Below are positions 38,745-51,219 of a stretch of 64,000 nt of DNA, piece by piece; within the stretch, counting starts at the first letter, position 1; each line of letters starts with the position of its first letter. The stretch is from Zonotrichia leucophrys gambelii (Eukaryota; Chordata; Aves; Passeriformes; Passerellidae): positions 5,766,001 to 5,830,000 of the forward strand of contig NC_088175.1 in the NCBI RefSeq assembly GCF_028769735.1, read 5' to 3'. The translations under genes and the position numbers were made by a program. Under the pieces are notes generated by a model. That model was not told the DNA's origin. It searched no databases and saw only the letters and a list, made by a program, of their open reading frames with translations.

Positions 38745-41700
38745 GCTTCCCTGCAGCACATTATTTACTGTGAATTACTTAGGCAGCCCCAGATTTTATT
38801 TGATAATTTTTCCCTTGATGTGCTCCACAGAAAGGCAGTGTTAGCATTAACCAAAGCTAATCCACGGCGCTGTTGGGAAGGGGATTATTTTGCCAATGAT
38901 TGGTTTCTTTAAACATGGACTTGTGATCAAAGCAATATGGTTCTGATTTTTTTCCTCTATTTTTTAGCTTTGTAGTGTGGTTCTTCTAAATGGTAAGTTA
39001 CTGCTATAAGCACGCTGTGAATTTCCAATATAGCAAAGCTTTAATAATTTGCAGCCATAATTGTTCCTGCTTCAGTCTCCAATTCAATTTGGTGTGGAAT
39101 TCCCATCTCCCAACACAAAGCTTAACTCAATGGTATCTGTGTGAGACAGACTATGAAACTAGTCTGGTATAATGGATTTCATTAAGGGATAGGCAAATTA
39201 TTTTCATCTGTAATCTATTTTAAATGGAAAAAAGGGCTTTGAATAAATATTTTTCCTTCAAAAGTTATTAATTTCTGTGGGGAAAAAGAGGCATGGTTAT
39301 TGTTGCTTATTTTTTCCTTTGTTTTCATAAAGGGTTTGAAAATTATTTTCTGGTTGAATTATTTATTTGGTTGAAATAACAAATATTTAAACCAGGGGTG
39401 GAAACAACCTATTTTTATTTTACTGTAGAGTCAAACTCTGCAAGGAGCTTTCACTTCTTTGCCTGCCCATCTGTAACCTCTCCTGATGCTAAAATCTCAG
39501 TTCAAGGACTGACATAACAAGCATCACCCATCTCCAGACCTCAGTAGCTATTTTTCTGCCTGTGTGTAGATGTAGTATCATCAAATAATTTTTTTAGTCC
39601 AGCCTGAAAGTAGAAAAGTGTGAAATTTTAGCACAGATATCTGTTTTTAAGAGGGAGCCTGTGTTGGCACAAGACCATTAACCCTAACCTGAACATGCAC
39701 AGACTAATTCCACAGGTAAGTGGAAAGTCTTATTCAAGCCCTGCACATGGCAGTAAATTACTCCCTTGATGAATAAAAGCCATTACTTAGTATTTAGCAT
39801 CATAGCAAGAAGCCTCTTCGGCCTGCTCCTAACAGAGATGTTACAGTTAATTTAGTGTAAAATTATCACCTGCTGTACAATAAAACAACAAACTGCAGTC
39901 AAATAATCTCTTAATAAATGAAAATGTGTAATAAACTGTGTCAGCACCACAGAGACTTGGCAAGGCTGAATACCCTAAAGGTACCAATCCAAACAAATTC
40001 ACCATACAATATATGGCCTATGTCATTTCTGGTTCTTATCAGAGATGATTCATCTGGGAATCCCTGGCACTAAGTTTTACCTCTAAAGGCCAGGGAGTTA
40101 TTACAATGATATAATTTCTGCCACATTAATTAAATATAATGCCTGTTAGCCCCTTTATAGGGGTCTATAAATTTGTTGTAAACATATGCTGTAGATGGGC
40201 AAATGTAATCTACAAATGTAATAAACGTTCAGTCAGCTTCCTCTCCTTGCAGAGCTGGGAGAGGTCAAATTATCACAGTGCCAGAAAAACCACTGATACC
40301 CTGAGGTAAACCTAAGCTTGCTTCTGTCACACATTATGATAAATATATATGATAAGTGTGTGTGTATGTGTATATATATATATATATATACACACACATC
40401 TTCATATACAGAGACCTGTGTCTGCCAGAAAGGGAGGACAGGAAGCATGAGCTGGTGGGAGTCATGGTTCTGTTAAATTGCCTAAAGTCTGTATTTGCTG
40501 GAGATTCAAATGCTCACTTTACCCAGTAGGAGAAAGAAATAAGAGGGGAGGACAAAGAGGAAAGCAAAGCCAAGGGAACAAAAGCTGGGTAACACTTTCA
40601 GCCAGACCCAGACTTTGAGCAGCATCAACAGACTTTCTGAGGCACCACATGATCCCAGAAGGACCTCTCTGTCTGTAAGGCTTGTGACTGTACAATCTGA
40701 CTGTACAATTTGACTGTGTGATCTTACTCTTGTCAATGAAAGGGACAGACCACTGCCTGCACTTGTGTTCCTCCTGCTGTCACCAGGGCAGCCACTGAGT
40801 CCCCCATTCCAAACAAGATCTCCAGCCTCAGCACGTCCCTTTCTTTGTATTATGAAAATGGCTGTTCATATGATTACTATTGCTAACTGGCACTTCAGTT
40901 TGATGTGAAATTAAATGCTTGATCAGGTACTGAACCATGATTTTCAGGTTTTTAATTAAAATTAATAAAGGTTGAGTAAAAACAGAAGAAAAGTTTGAAG
41001 TTTGAAAGTCTGAGATTTTTAGAAAAACAGGGAAGTGTTCAGCTTTTCTTTGCTTTACCTTTCAGCTGCTTCAATGTCATTAAATTTTGCATTTTTTGTG
41101 GAGGAAATCCAGCCACTCCAGTAATGAGTTGTAAAGCTAAGAAAAATAAACAAGAAGAGTTTCACTTCGCTTTTTTCTGTTGCCAAATCAGATGGTCCTT
41201 TTGCCTGAAGTGCAGTTACATTATGTCAGAGATGCCTATTGAAGGAGGATTTTCTCATAACACCCATGGCCACGGCCATCCCTTGTGTCCTCAGGATTCA
41301 CTCCACTCACCTGGGATCACCTTGCCTTTCAGTTTTGCCCAGTCCTGGATTTTGCCTTCCCCCATCAAAGACAGAGCCCTGTTTGCACAATGGTTCCTTT
41401 TGCAGCAAGGGCAAGCAGCATGGGCAGCAAACCAGCTCCCCTGTGCTGCAGGACAGCTGCAGAGATGGGGGGATCCCCCCAAAGAGGGGGAACATGACTC
41501 CACCAGAGTGACTCCCCCGTGGCTGTGAGTCCTGCCCTGGGGGCTGGAATGTGCAGGAGCACACCATGCTCACATCCCTGACCTCATAGCACTTGCTGTG
41601 CCTTCCCCATGCAGGACACAAGCAGAAAGGTGATGATTTGACTTTTTGGGGTCACTCCTGACTTACACCACCACCACAGCTAATTTAGAGATTCCTACAG

Positions 41701-44700
41701 GAGTGGTGCCTGCATTTGGTTCCACACTATTACTCGGGTAGTGACAAGAGGCAGCATTTGGGTCTGTATTATGGTGTCATCATTTTGATAAAGATTTTTG
41801 CTTAACAGACATTTTCCCCCTCTCTGCTGGGTGCAAACCTCACACAGAACCAAAATCTGTCCAGAAGGGCATTAAAATGCAAAACTATTTCTGCTTCACA
41901 GAAGGACCCTTTCCGTTGGTACTTCTGATAGACCACAAGGGTAATTCTCATTCCATTTTACAAAACCCCTCATTACAGTAAGGGGAAGAGAGGCAGGGGG
42001 ACGTTTAAAGTGATGTGGAAGCTGTTAAACATTTTCATCAGGTCTGTCAGAAATTCACATCAAGAATACAAAGTTGCAAAAAAACCCACACACACACCAA
42101 AGAATTCCTGCAATTTCCAGGAATTCCTCCAGTTTCCAGGCCAAAAAGAGCTGTTCTGCATGTGCCCAGCCATCAGCTATGAGCAGAGCCTACACTGCCA
42201 AGGCAGTTTCTTCAATCATACCCAGGTTCCTCTGCCTATAGTACTGCTGTACAAACCGGGGAAGAAAAGCTGCTGAGCCCTCTAGACGAGATTTCACCCA
42301 TGTTACTGGAATTATAGAGGGTCAATATTGCAGAAAGAAAGAAACAAACAAGAAAAACCTGCCTGCTCCCCGGCCTTAGCTGTGCCCAGCAGCAGAGATG
42401 GTCCCACCACAGCCATGTCTCCATGGTCTGGGCTGTTCAAGGTGTGTGTTTCTTTCCTGGCTGTGTGCTCTGGGCATGGCAGATGCACACAGGGGCTCAG
42501 CATCCTGAGCAATGCACACCAGCATAGTTCAACAGCAGGGGCTCGAGAGGGAGAGTGAAAAATGTTATTGCTCAGTAATTAAAACCGTTCTCACCTGGCA
42601 CACAGCTGGGACATGGAGCAAGGGAGGCTGCAGCCAAGGTTTAGCTTCCTTGGGGTGCAGCTGTGAAGGGAGAGCACCCCATCACAAAATGGCTTTCTGA
42701 GCCCTGTGTTGGGGCTGCAGACCCAGGCACAGCCAGTGGCCACAGCCAGCCCTGCAAGAGAAACCCCCAGGAGAGGCCTGGAAATGGGAGATGGCTCTGT
42801 GGACAAGCTCTGCTCAATGTGCACAGCATGGAGGTAACCCAATAGCAGCATAATCAACAGAGAAACAGCAGAACAGCCACCTCAGGGTTACTCAGAGAGA
42901 GAAGGAGAGCTGAGCCCACTTTTACCCTGCTTAGTGGGGAAAAGAAAATCCAGTTGCATTCTCTCTGCAACCAACTACTCGACAGCTTCCTCCCGTTCCT
43001 TTGCTCTTTTGTTGTTCACTATGGACCTTGGTCTTTTCCTTGCTCTGACTATCTGGGTTTTCCTCTCAGTATAACCAAGCACACAGCTATCCTGAAATCA
43101 TTTTCTTCTCTTCCTGGAGAAGAGAAATATTAAAGCACAGGTTTTTCTCCCTCAGTTCAACTCACCTCTCTACTTTTCACAGATGCTATTTCCCCTAACC
43201 TTATACTTCTGCTGAAAAAGTCCCTCAAAATAACTAATCCTCCTGCCTTCCTTCTCTGCCTCCCACCTCCTGTTTCCCCGTCCCTGCTCCTCTCCTGTTT
43301 CTGGTTTCTTCCCTTTCATCTGGTTTCTCTCCACCAGCTGGTCTCTACATACACACAGCTCTCCCTATTAGCATTTTTTCACTTGTGCTAATTAGGCCCT
43401 CAGTTAACATCTTTTCTGTCTCCTTTCCCATGACTTCCTAGCCCCCCTATCCTGTAATTTTCCCTTCCAGGGCTGCCTTTAATGCCCTCCTGGGATAAAG
43501 AGGCTGCTCAGTGCATACAGAGGTCTGTGTGGGCTCTGGCAACCCCTGTTAAAATATCCTTGCTCAGAAAGCTGCCTGGTCTGCAGCCCCACACTGCTGC
43601 CCTGCACAGCTCAGCACCAGCAAGGAGCCACTGTGGTGATGATCACCCCAACCAGGGCTCCCTCCCTTAATTAAGAGGGGTCAGATAATTACCAGCAGGT
43701 CAGGCCAATGCCAGCTCTGAGCACAGCCAGGCTGGGTGCCCTCCTCCCCCAGAGTCCCCAGCTGCAGTCCCAAACCACAACCAGGGAGGGCTGGGCATCT
43801 CTCCTGTCAGGGGGAACAGGGGAGCTTTCACCTCAGAGCTGATGTCCCTGAGACCTGCCCTCCAGGACATGTTAAAGCAGCAGCGTGACTTATGAACAGA
43901 GCCTTGCTCTGCATCCTGGTGGCACATTCCCAAGGCTCCAAATAGCACAGGTCACTGACAAATTGTATGATTCAGATGCCAAATCCTTGGTATCTGGGAT
44001 GGTTCTAGTTAAGAATTGGAGAAAGGAAGGCTTGTGGCTTCTGAGGAGTCCAGCCCATTGCTGGGAGAGGTCAGAGGGGTTTTGGACTGTGAGTGCTTTT
44101 GTCAAGGCTGGACTGGAAGAAAGCTGCTTCTCCCAAAAATGCCTTTGAACTGCTTTTCCCAAGGGTATTTTTCTCAGCACGGGATCCTCAGGCAAAGAGT
44201 TCTGCAGCTGTCAGAAAACAAAATGCCTGCAAAGAAAACCAGTCCAGCTCAGTGTATTTTGTTTCACATCACTGTCATTCTTCCTCCTGATCATCACTGT
44301 TTGCCAGAGCAACCAAAGCCCTACTACTGGACTAGACCCTGTGCTGAACACAGGAAGATGAACTCTCTGGTACAAGGGGAATAATCTAGACAATCAGCTC
44401 CTGTTTGGAAATCATTTAGAACAAGAAAAGTAGATTTTTTTAAATGCTGAAAACATTGAGTGGTCAATTATCTGGCAGTAGCAGTGTGGCTCATACACAT
44501 AATCACCTGAGGACACCAAAAGGGAACACAAACACTGGGTTTTGACCAGCACTGCTTGTGGCACCCAGACATTGACACTTTCCAGGCTGTCCTAAAGGCT
44601 GCAGGGAAGAGCAGGTATCCTCTTACAGGAGTAACTGAGGGTGTTGAGACACAAACACATGGCAAACTCTACCCAAGCATCACCCAAAGCCCACAGAGAA

Positions 44701-45940
44701 CAGCCCTGGCAGAAAGATTTGCCCCAGCTCATCACAGCCCCTCCTCAAACCACAAGGAGCACGCAGGGAGCCAGCGGGACCAAAACCCAGGGAAGGGCTC
44801 TGCTGAACCCGCATGGGAGCTGGCACAGGAACACTGCTGTCCCTCCCCAGCCCTGCAGGCCCTTTCCAAGGACAAGGCGCCACCGCAGCTGCATCTCTGC
44901 ACTGCAGCTCTCCCCGCTTGGAGGAACACCCTTTTGGGATGTGTCTGACCCCACATGAACCCTCTCCCTCCTTCCCCTGCCAACTGCAAATGCGTCACTG
45001 AGGGATATTGCCAGAGCCAGCCCCGGTGAGAAGTCGAGTGCTTTTTATTGCAAAACGGATGAAAATGAGGCAGTCTGCACATCAAACTGTATCCAAAAGT
45101 ATTTTGACAGGGAGAAAGTTATTCCCACTTTTTGTATTTAACAGATTTTATTTTATATTAAACTAAAAATTTCAGTTTATTTTGAATTTTCTTTCTCTCT
45201 CTCCCCCCCTTGGATTTAGAAGCTGTGTTAGCAAATGCCACAATGCAGCAGCAGTGCCATAAGCTCCCAAACAGCCTCCTTGCTGACCTCAAGCACAGGC
45301 AGTGAATGAAGGACTCCTTTAAATTGCTCTCTGTTTTTCCCTTTGCCTCCCACTCTCTACTCCCCAGGACACAGCTTCCCCCGGGACTGCTGAGCAAACA
45401 CAATCCATCTCCTCTTCCACAAATACTGAACTCCTCATTCTGACAGAGACAGATCCTCCAGGCTTGGGCTGCACCCCTTCAGCCACCTCTGGGTTTGTGA
45501 GGGCTGCGGATCACACCAGCTCCTCCCCGGTGAGGCTCAGTGGTCTGTGCCCCAGCAAAGCTTTGCCTGGGCTGGGTTACCCAGCACATTGGCAGTCCCC
45601 TGGGATCTGCCTGCCCCCCTAAAATATTGCTCCTTTGCAGTATTTGCCAGCTGCAGGGTGGAACAGGCCTTGCTCACTCCAGCCATGGCATCACCCTCAC
45701 CAGGAGTGAACACCAGCAGCTCCCCACAGTCCAGAACTGGTCCTGCTCAGGTCCAAGCACAGGGGGCCTGGATTCCCCTGAGCACTGCAGCTGGCTGGGA
45801 GCTACGTGCCAGGGCCATGCCAGCTGGGGGAAGATGGGTAATTTCCAATGAACCATGAGGCTGGAGCAGCCCTGACAAACTCTATCTGATCCTGCACCAA
45901 GCCAGCCCTTAGAGTTTACTTGTCAGAATGTTTTAAGCCC
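38745..45940. other. Intergenic, no gene recognised
   Basis: Apart from the compound microsatellite at 40.36 kb, I see no gene or intact repeat. The left half is AT-rich and the right half (41-45.9 kb) is moderate. Open frames up to 177 codons (40,995-41,528) show no recognisable protein. Confidence 0.5.
40355..40397 (+). repeat. Compound (TG)/(TA)/(CA) microsatellite with dyad symmetry
   Basis: GTGTGTGT, then about ten TA dinucleotides, then CACACACA. The TG and CA flanks are complementary around the self-complementary TA core, so the whole tract can form one hairpin. Confidence 0.9.
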
Positions 45941-45945
45941 CTGTG

Positions 45946-46272
45946 GATGTGTGTAGTAGGAGTCCTTGTAAAATCTATGTATTGTATAAGTGGCCTTGCC
46001 CCAATCCTAGTTGTTCTAAATGGGCTACAGCTGTGAAGTCCTTAATTGGGCAGCAGCTGTGGCTCATGAAGGCAACTGGGATAAAAGGGGGTGGGCTTTC
46101 TGGTCAGGGAGAGCCTTGGAGGAGCCTTGGTGATGCAGCAAGAGCAACACTGCTGAGAGGAACTGCTCATAAGGTACAGGACTCTAGAAATAATATAACA
46201 GCTATATGAATGCAATAGATGTGCAGCAGGAGCTCCTGCTGTACCACTGCTCTGTAGCAAGGGGGTTGTGAC
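45946..46272 (+). mobile_element. Possible solo LTR fragment, ERVL-like
   Basis: A roughly 320-bp block with LTR-like features: it starts TGTGTAGTAGGAGTCC, has a TATA-like ATAAAA at 46081-46086 followed by a G-rich run, and ends near TGTGACA. The stretch around 46,022-46,085 resembles what I recall of avian ERVL-type LTRs. No paired LTR, clear target-site duplication or poly(A) signal was found, so the limits and identity are tentative. Confidence 0.38.
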
Positions 46273-46279
46273 AGCAGTG

Positions 46280-47536
46280 ATCCAGGCTCCAGGAGCAGCT
46301 ATTCACTGCTCTGGCAAGCCAAGCTCAAGGCTCTCCACTCATCCAGCTCCTGGTGCTGGGGTCAGACAAATCTGCATCACGGCACAAAGCAAAAAGCAGC
46401 AGCATATTTTAACTCTGCTTGTTAACAAACAGTAGCAGCAACCCTGTCCAGCCAAAAAGGGAGAATTCTAAGGCAACAACAAGCTCCAGATAGGATGAAC
46501 AGCACATATTCTGGAGATGAGGTGCAAGAGGATGCAGTAGAGACCAGACCAGCAGTGCTTTCCTGCTGGTGATTCATCCAAGAGAGCTAACCAAGTAAAG
46601 TTTTCCCAGACAAATAGAGCAAAGTTTGTTCCTGTAAGTCATTCTAAAACAGTTGGCTTTTAGTTTTCCATTGAGCATCAGCCATTTCCTTGTCCACTCT
46701 TTCCAGGAAAACCTTTAGAAAGGTTGAAGGGGAAGAAGGAGGGACAACAAGAGAAGGCTGTTCAAGAATGCCTGCAAGTTAATAAAAAGACAGTGTGGAA
46801 TGCTCTTCTGTGACAAAATGGGAGCATCTGATTTTCTAAAGATTTCACATCACTTTCTTGCTTTATTGCTTTTTAAAGAGGTTTGGGTATATTCCCATTT
46901 GGCCGGATTTCCAGACAGCTGTAGTGTGAGTTTTACACACCCTCTCCCTGAGCCAGGCCTAAACTTCCCCCACCTCTGCATGGAAATTGCTCTCAGGGAG
47001 ATGCAGGCAAGGCACAGCTTCCCATCCCATCCCTACCTTCAGGGCTGGGTGAGGGGCTGGCAGCACTTTTAGAGCTCCAAGGGCCAGAGCTGACCTGGGG
47101 CAGGTGTCATCCAGAAGGGTTTAAGGGACGGAAGCTCCAAAGCTCAGCAATACAAGATCCAGGCATCATAAGACAACTTATCCCAGCCCTGGTGAAAAAA
47201 GGACAAACCCTGGCCACCCCACCACCAGTCCTACAATGGAAGTGAACATTTAAAAGTGCTTGTTTGCAGCACCCTAAATAGAAAAAATATATATATTTGC
47301 CCCCATCATAGGCTTTGCTTTGTGAAGGGAAGGAAATGGGTTTTCAGGGGCTTTTTACACCTTTGTGAACTTCCACTACAAAAACAAAAGGAGGATACAA
47401 GAGCTCTGTTTCCACCATCAGCAATAAAATGTTACACAGCTATGAAGCCGAACCTGAGATTATAAAGTAAAACTCAGTTGAAATTTAGTACTTTTGCCTT
47501 AGGTCAAGAAGTTGCATTTTCAGTGGAACCTTAATT
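46280..47536. other. Intergenic, nothing recognised
   Basis: Ordinary DNA between the possible solo LTR and the ERV. No gene or repeat identified. Confidence 0.55.
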
Positions 47537-47541
47537 ACTTC
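47537..47541. repeat. Candidate target-site duplication, left copy (ACTTC)
   Basis: ACTTC directly precedes the 5' LTR and recurs at 57,895-57,899 directly after the 3' LTR. At 5 bp a chance match is possible, but both copies sit exactly where LTR homology ends. Confidence 0.6.
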
Positions 47542-48118
47542 TGTTGGGATCCATAAAATTAGAGGGTTTTGAGAAAGTGGTAAAAAAAGACAGGCCTCAG
47601 ACAGCAGATTTGTGAACAGTGCTAATGCAGCAGAAAAAGTTTTCTAAGCTGTAGAGCAGACATGAGAAATAGAATAACGTAGAAGAATAATAGAATAACA
47701 ATAAGCCTCTGTGATTTGCCCTTTTAGGTTGCAACAAGTTTATTTGATGTATATCTTTAGAAGGTTAATATGAATGAGTCTCTGGGCTTTGTCTCTCATA
47801 AATGAGCCATTGTGTTAAAGAATAAGTCTCTATTGTGTTAACTACAGTTACGTGTGTTTCATACGATTGGATAGAATTATTGTCAATATGTTGTTGCTCT
47901 GTGTGGGATTGGCTGAAACTTGGACTGAGATGGCTTTATGCTATGCTGTAACGTTGTGTTTCCTTGGCATTCCATTTGAATCAGGGAGCTGTTCACATCT
48001 GTTGTCTCCATTGTCCTAACAATGTACTGATACTGATGTTTGAAATAAACAGCTCACGGCACTGATTTTGGGTGTCCTGTCCCTGTTTGTGGCTGTATAT
48101 AATGTGCCGATGGCAAAA
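47542..48118 (+). repeat. 5' LTR
   Basis: 577 bp, starting TGTTGGGATCC and ending GGCAAAA. It matches 57,343-57,894 along its length. It contains AATAAA at 48,044-48,049 about 70 bp from its end, a normal position for the R/U5 polyadenylation signal. A roughly 25-bp AGAATAA-rich stretch near 47,670-47,700 is absent from the 3' LTR. The right end is placed where similarity to the other LTR stops and the primer-binding site begins. The last bases are AA, not the usual CA. Confidence 0.93.
48044..48049 (+). terminator. LTR polyadenylation signal (5' LTR)
   Basis: AATAAA in the 3' part of the LTR, conserved in the other LTR at 57,820-57,825. Confidence 0.7.
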
Positions 48119-48136
48119 TGGTGCCTATCCTCTGTG
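48119..48136 (+). promoter_or_regulatory. Probable primer-binding site
   Basis: Starts TGGTGCC directly after the LTR, as expected for the complement of a tRNA 3' CCA end. TGGTGCC plus a TGTGAGGA a few bases later recalls an elongator-Met tRNA complement interrupted by extra bases, but the match is imperfect and the primer tRNA is not established. Confidence 0.55.
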
Positions 48137-48290
48137 AGGAAGATAACTAGACTAGGATAAAAAAGAAAATCATGGAAAAACCCGGCCGTCGGAGACCCAG
48201 GTGTTAATCAGGAGAAATATTTAATCCCCTCGTCATTTGCATCTTCTGTGTTTGTAAGTAATTTTTTCTAGGGGCTCCTGGGTTACGGAA

Positions 48291-48575
48291 ATGGGAAGTC
48301 ATTTATCTAAAACAGAATGGGACATTTTTTACAAGCTTGAGAAGATTTTACAGCATAAAGGACGTTCAGATATCTCAAAAACTGAACTTAAAGATTTACT
48401 CATTTGGGTGAAAGCGAACACTCAAAATATAAATTTACAGTCTGCTTTTACCTTTGATTTTTGGGATCAAATAAACTGGAACATCTATAATTTGTTCTCT
48501 CTCAAAAAAGATGAGAGTCTAAGTAAACTTATTCCCTACCTCCAGGGCTTTGCTGGAGTGTTTCAAACAAACTGA
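48291..48575 (+). pseudogene. ERV gag, matrix region
   Basis: Begins MGSHLSK, an N-myristoylation-type start (Gly2), and runs 94 codons with a helical, Lys/Trp-rich matrix-like composition before a TGA. The start is chosen because it is the first ATG after the leader and has Gly at position 2. The sequence then continues in another frame. It would be the membrane-binding part of Gag; here it is only a fragment. Confidence 0.8.
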
Positions 48576-49420
48576 CAGTAACCAAGACAGTTCTGAACCA
48601 CAAAACAAAGTATCTTGCTCAGACTCTTTAAATCCAAGTAAAATTGAGCCCGCGTCCCTCTCGGGGAGATTTTCGGGTATCGGTCGGGATGATTCTCTCC
48701 CTCCTGATTCATCCGGTGCTTCTCCCGGAAATGCTGGCTGCGTCCCGTTCTCCGGAAACTGGGAACCAGAACGGCTTTCAGATTGGGTCGGATCTTCTGT
48801 TTCCCCCAAGTCTCTCTGTGTCCCTGTGGCAGAAAATAATCTCTCTAGCACCCCTCCAGGAAATTATTAACTCTTTCCATGTCGGGAAAAGTGTTTGGAA
48901 TTTTCGTTGTGTTCCGGGAACGTAAGAGTCCGTGAAATTTGTTTGGGGGCGGGTGCAAGCCATGTGGAGGGGGGCAGATGTGAAATTGCAGAGGTTTTGT
49001 GATAAAGGAATTATGTGTTCTGAAATTGTAAAAGCAGTGGCAGCTGAAACTGGTTTAGAGTCTGCTGTGTCTGGTCGGGGGGCTGTGGGAGTCGCTTCTG
49101 TCCCTGTTTTCCCTTTCCGGGAAGGCAACCCCTCGGATTCGGTTCAAGTGGGTAGGGTACTTTGTGATTCGGGGAGTTCTTTTTTGGTAAATTGTTCAAA
49201 TAAGCCTCTGCCAGGTTTTTCTGTTGTTCGCCAGCCTTTTGATGTATAGGATGAAGTAGCAGTGAGTGAGGCTTGTCCACAGGACAGGACAGGGGGGAGG
49301 ACAAATGCGGCAGGCAGCAGCCAAGAATTGAGCCAGACTAGGGGGACTCTACCCGGGCAGAAGCTTGAGGAAAGAGCAGGAGATTTTTGAAGGGTTTCTG
49401 GGGAGAAACAAGCTGAGATT
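48576..49420 (+). pseudogene. ERV gag, region between matrix and capsid
   Basis: A polar Ser/Pro/Glu-rich stretch (48,576-48,870, frame 1) and then a second open piece (48,932-49,249, frame 2) containing FVWGRVQAMWRG, separated by stops and a frame change. The composition suits the poorly conserved Gag domains between matrix and capsid. More stops follow at 49,247 and 49,387. No specific domain is recognised. Confidence 0.6.
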
Positions 49421-50170
49421 TTGAAGAATTCAGAATCTATTTCTTTTGCTGTTGAGAGAAGGGATAGGGTGTTAAATTCTCAGTCTGATGTTGGCTGCTC
49501 TCCAGCTGAATCTTCACAGGCAAAGGGACTTTGTGAAACATGCCATTATTCTTTGGAGATTCTCAAAAGCACAAACCCAAGGTTGCTTTCCCAGGGGAGT
49601 TCAAATCTTGGCTTTCCTCCAGGGTCCAGAGAACACGCCCTTCGCTCGGCCCCTTTTGGCAGGGCTTCGGAGGGGGCGTGTTGTTTGGCTGAGCCCTCCT
49701 CTGTCCCTCACGGCAGGGCTCCAAGGGGGGCGTGTTGTTTGGATGTCTCTGCCAAGAATTCAGGTTCTTCTGTCCATATCGGCAGAGTTCCCAGGAAACT
49801 TTGTTGCTACAGCAACATCCCTGCCAAGAATTCGGACACTGGCAGGGTCCTCGGAACAGCTGCTGTCAGTGAAACTGTCAGCTCCAGTTCTGACTTCCCA
49901 TTAAGTTTGCCTAATTGGTCTTACATTAACCAAAAATTAGAAAAAGATTTAGACTCAAAGAAACAACTCCTTGCATTACCTGTAAGATATGGTCGTAATG
50001 ATCGTAACCCACAATACGAAAGACTTACTCACCATGACATAAAGGAATTACGTCAAGCTTTGAAAGAAAGTGGGTTCTCTTCTCCCTATTTTAACAATGT
50101 GCTGAAAAGTACTTTTAATTCTTATGATTTAGTCCCTGCTGAGTGTCGAAATGTGGCTTCTCTGGTTTAA
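49421..50170 (+). pseudogene. ERV gag, proline/cysteine repeat segment and capsid N-terminal domain
   Basis: A 249-codon open segment. Around residues 75-135 are three imperfect repeats built on GRAxxGACCL / GRVPRKLCC followed by AKNS or a similar tail. The last ~80 residues (from LPVRYG through ERLTHHDIKELRQALKESG) look like the start of a betaretroviral capsid. The segment ends in a premature TAA at 50,168; capsid sequence continues after it. Confidence 0.78.
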
Positions 50171-50224
50171 ACCAATTCACAGTACCTACTATGGGAATTA
50201 CAATGGAAAAAACTTCTTAATAAG

Positions 50225-50557
50225 TTGGTTGAAAAATATGCAGATACTGATTATGCAGATTTAGATGTTGTTCAATTAGCAGGTGATGCACCTTACCATA
50301 GAGCACAGAATCAAGCAGTAGACTTGCCTTGCCCTGTATTAGCAGACATTAAAGATGCTGCTAGGAAGGCCTTGTTTTCAGTAGAGCCAGCTAGCGCACA
50401 TGTAAATTCTTATCCGCTGATTAAACAAGGTGAAGCAGAATCCTATGGTTTGTTTTTGGATAGATTAACTCAAGCAGTTGAAAGGCAATATCCAGATGAA
50501 CAGGCCTGTTCCTATATTGTTCAAAACCTTGCTTTTGTAAATGCTAATGATGAATGA
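50225..50557 (+). pseudogene. ERV gag, capsid C-terminal domain with major homology region
   Basis: 110 open codons in the same frame as the preceding capsid piece. It includes KQGEAESYGLFLDRL, which fits the retroviral major homology region (Q-G-x2-E-x4-F-x2-RL) used in capsid assembly. It ends in a TGA at 50,555, and similar sequence runs on to about 50,740. Confidence 0.85.
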
Positions 50558-50795
50558 AGAAAAATTATTTTAACTTTGCCTGATCAGCCTCCAACTGTCA
50601 CGCAAATGCTAACAGCTTGCAGCAGACTTATGGGTCCACAAAATCTTGCAAATTTACAGGTCAATGCTTTGGGGAAAACACTGGAAGATAATTTGACACA
50701 ACAAATGATAAAATTGAAAAGCTTTTAGAAAAATAAGAAAATACTGGGAAAATTCTGTTAACACTGTGCAGTTGGGCTCTGACAAAAGGCCTCAT

Positions 50796-50843
50796 TGCTT
50801 TGCTTGTTGTAAACCTGGTCATGTTAAAAAAGGATTGTCATGT
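50796..50843 (+). pseudogene. ERV nucleocapsid zinc-knuckle remnant
   Basis: CFACCKPGH followed by VKKGLSC. The CX2CX4H part of a retroviral CCHC knuckle is intact, but the last Cys is six residues after the His instead of four, so this copy is altered. Only one knuckle is visible. Confidence 0.65.
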
Positions 50844-50922
50844 GTAAACATTCCAACCAAAACAACTTTCTACCTGTCATAAGATATGGTTGTCATGATG
50901 TATGTGATTTGCTAATATCTTT

Positions 50923-51219
50923 TTGTACAAGTTTTGTCATCAATTCACAGAAGTTTCCAAGATCCAAGATTTGCTCATCGCAGCTTCAACCCAAACAGAG
51001 ATGCAGCGAACCCGTGCTAGTGTTGGGACTGAAATCCAGAGTGCTGGACTTGACATTTCTACGACAAAAATCCAAGGATACAACAAAATCCAAGGCTGCG
51101 ACAACAGCTCTTCAAAGATGACAAGCTCATTGCTGCATTCTGGACACATCTTTCTTTTTTGCAGTTTTAGGAGAGAAGATGCAACTTTGTGGTCTCATTT
51201 TTCAGTGGGACCCTTCTGA
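50923..51219 (+). pseudogene. ERV dUTPase (pro region) remnant
   Basis: A 98-codon frame containing SAGLDIST at about 51,038-51,061. This fits motif 1 of the trimeric dUTPases that betaretroviruses carry upstream of protease. Later dUTPase motifs and the protease active site (D-T/S-G) are not seen. The sequence passes within about 150 bp into the end of reverse transcriptase, so a large part of pro and pol has been lost. Confidence 0.6.

Noticed and set aside
40995..41528. A 177-codon plus-strand frame considered as a gene
   Set aside because: Low-similarity composition, no domain, and overlapping frames of similar length on both strands.
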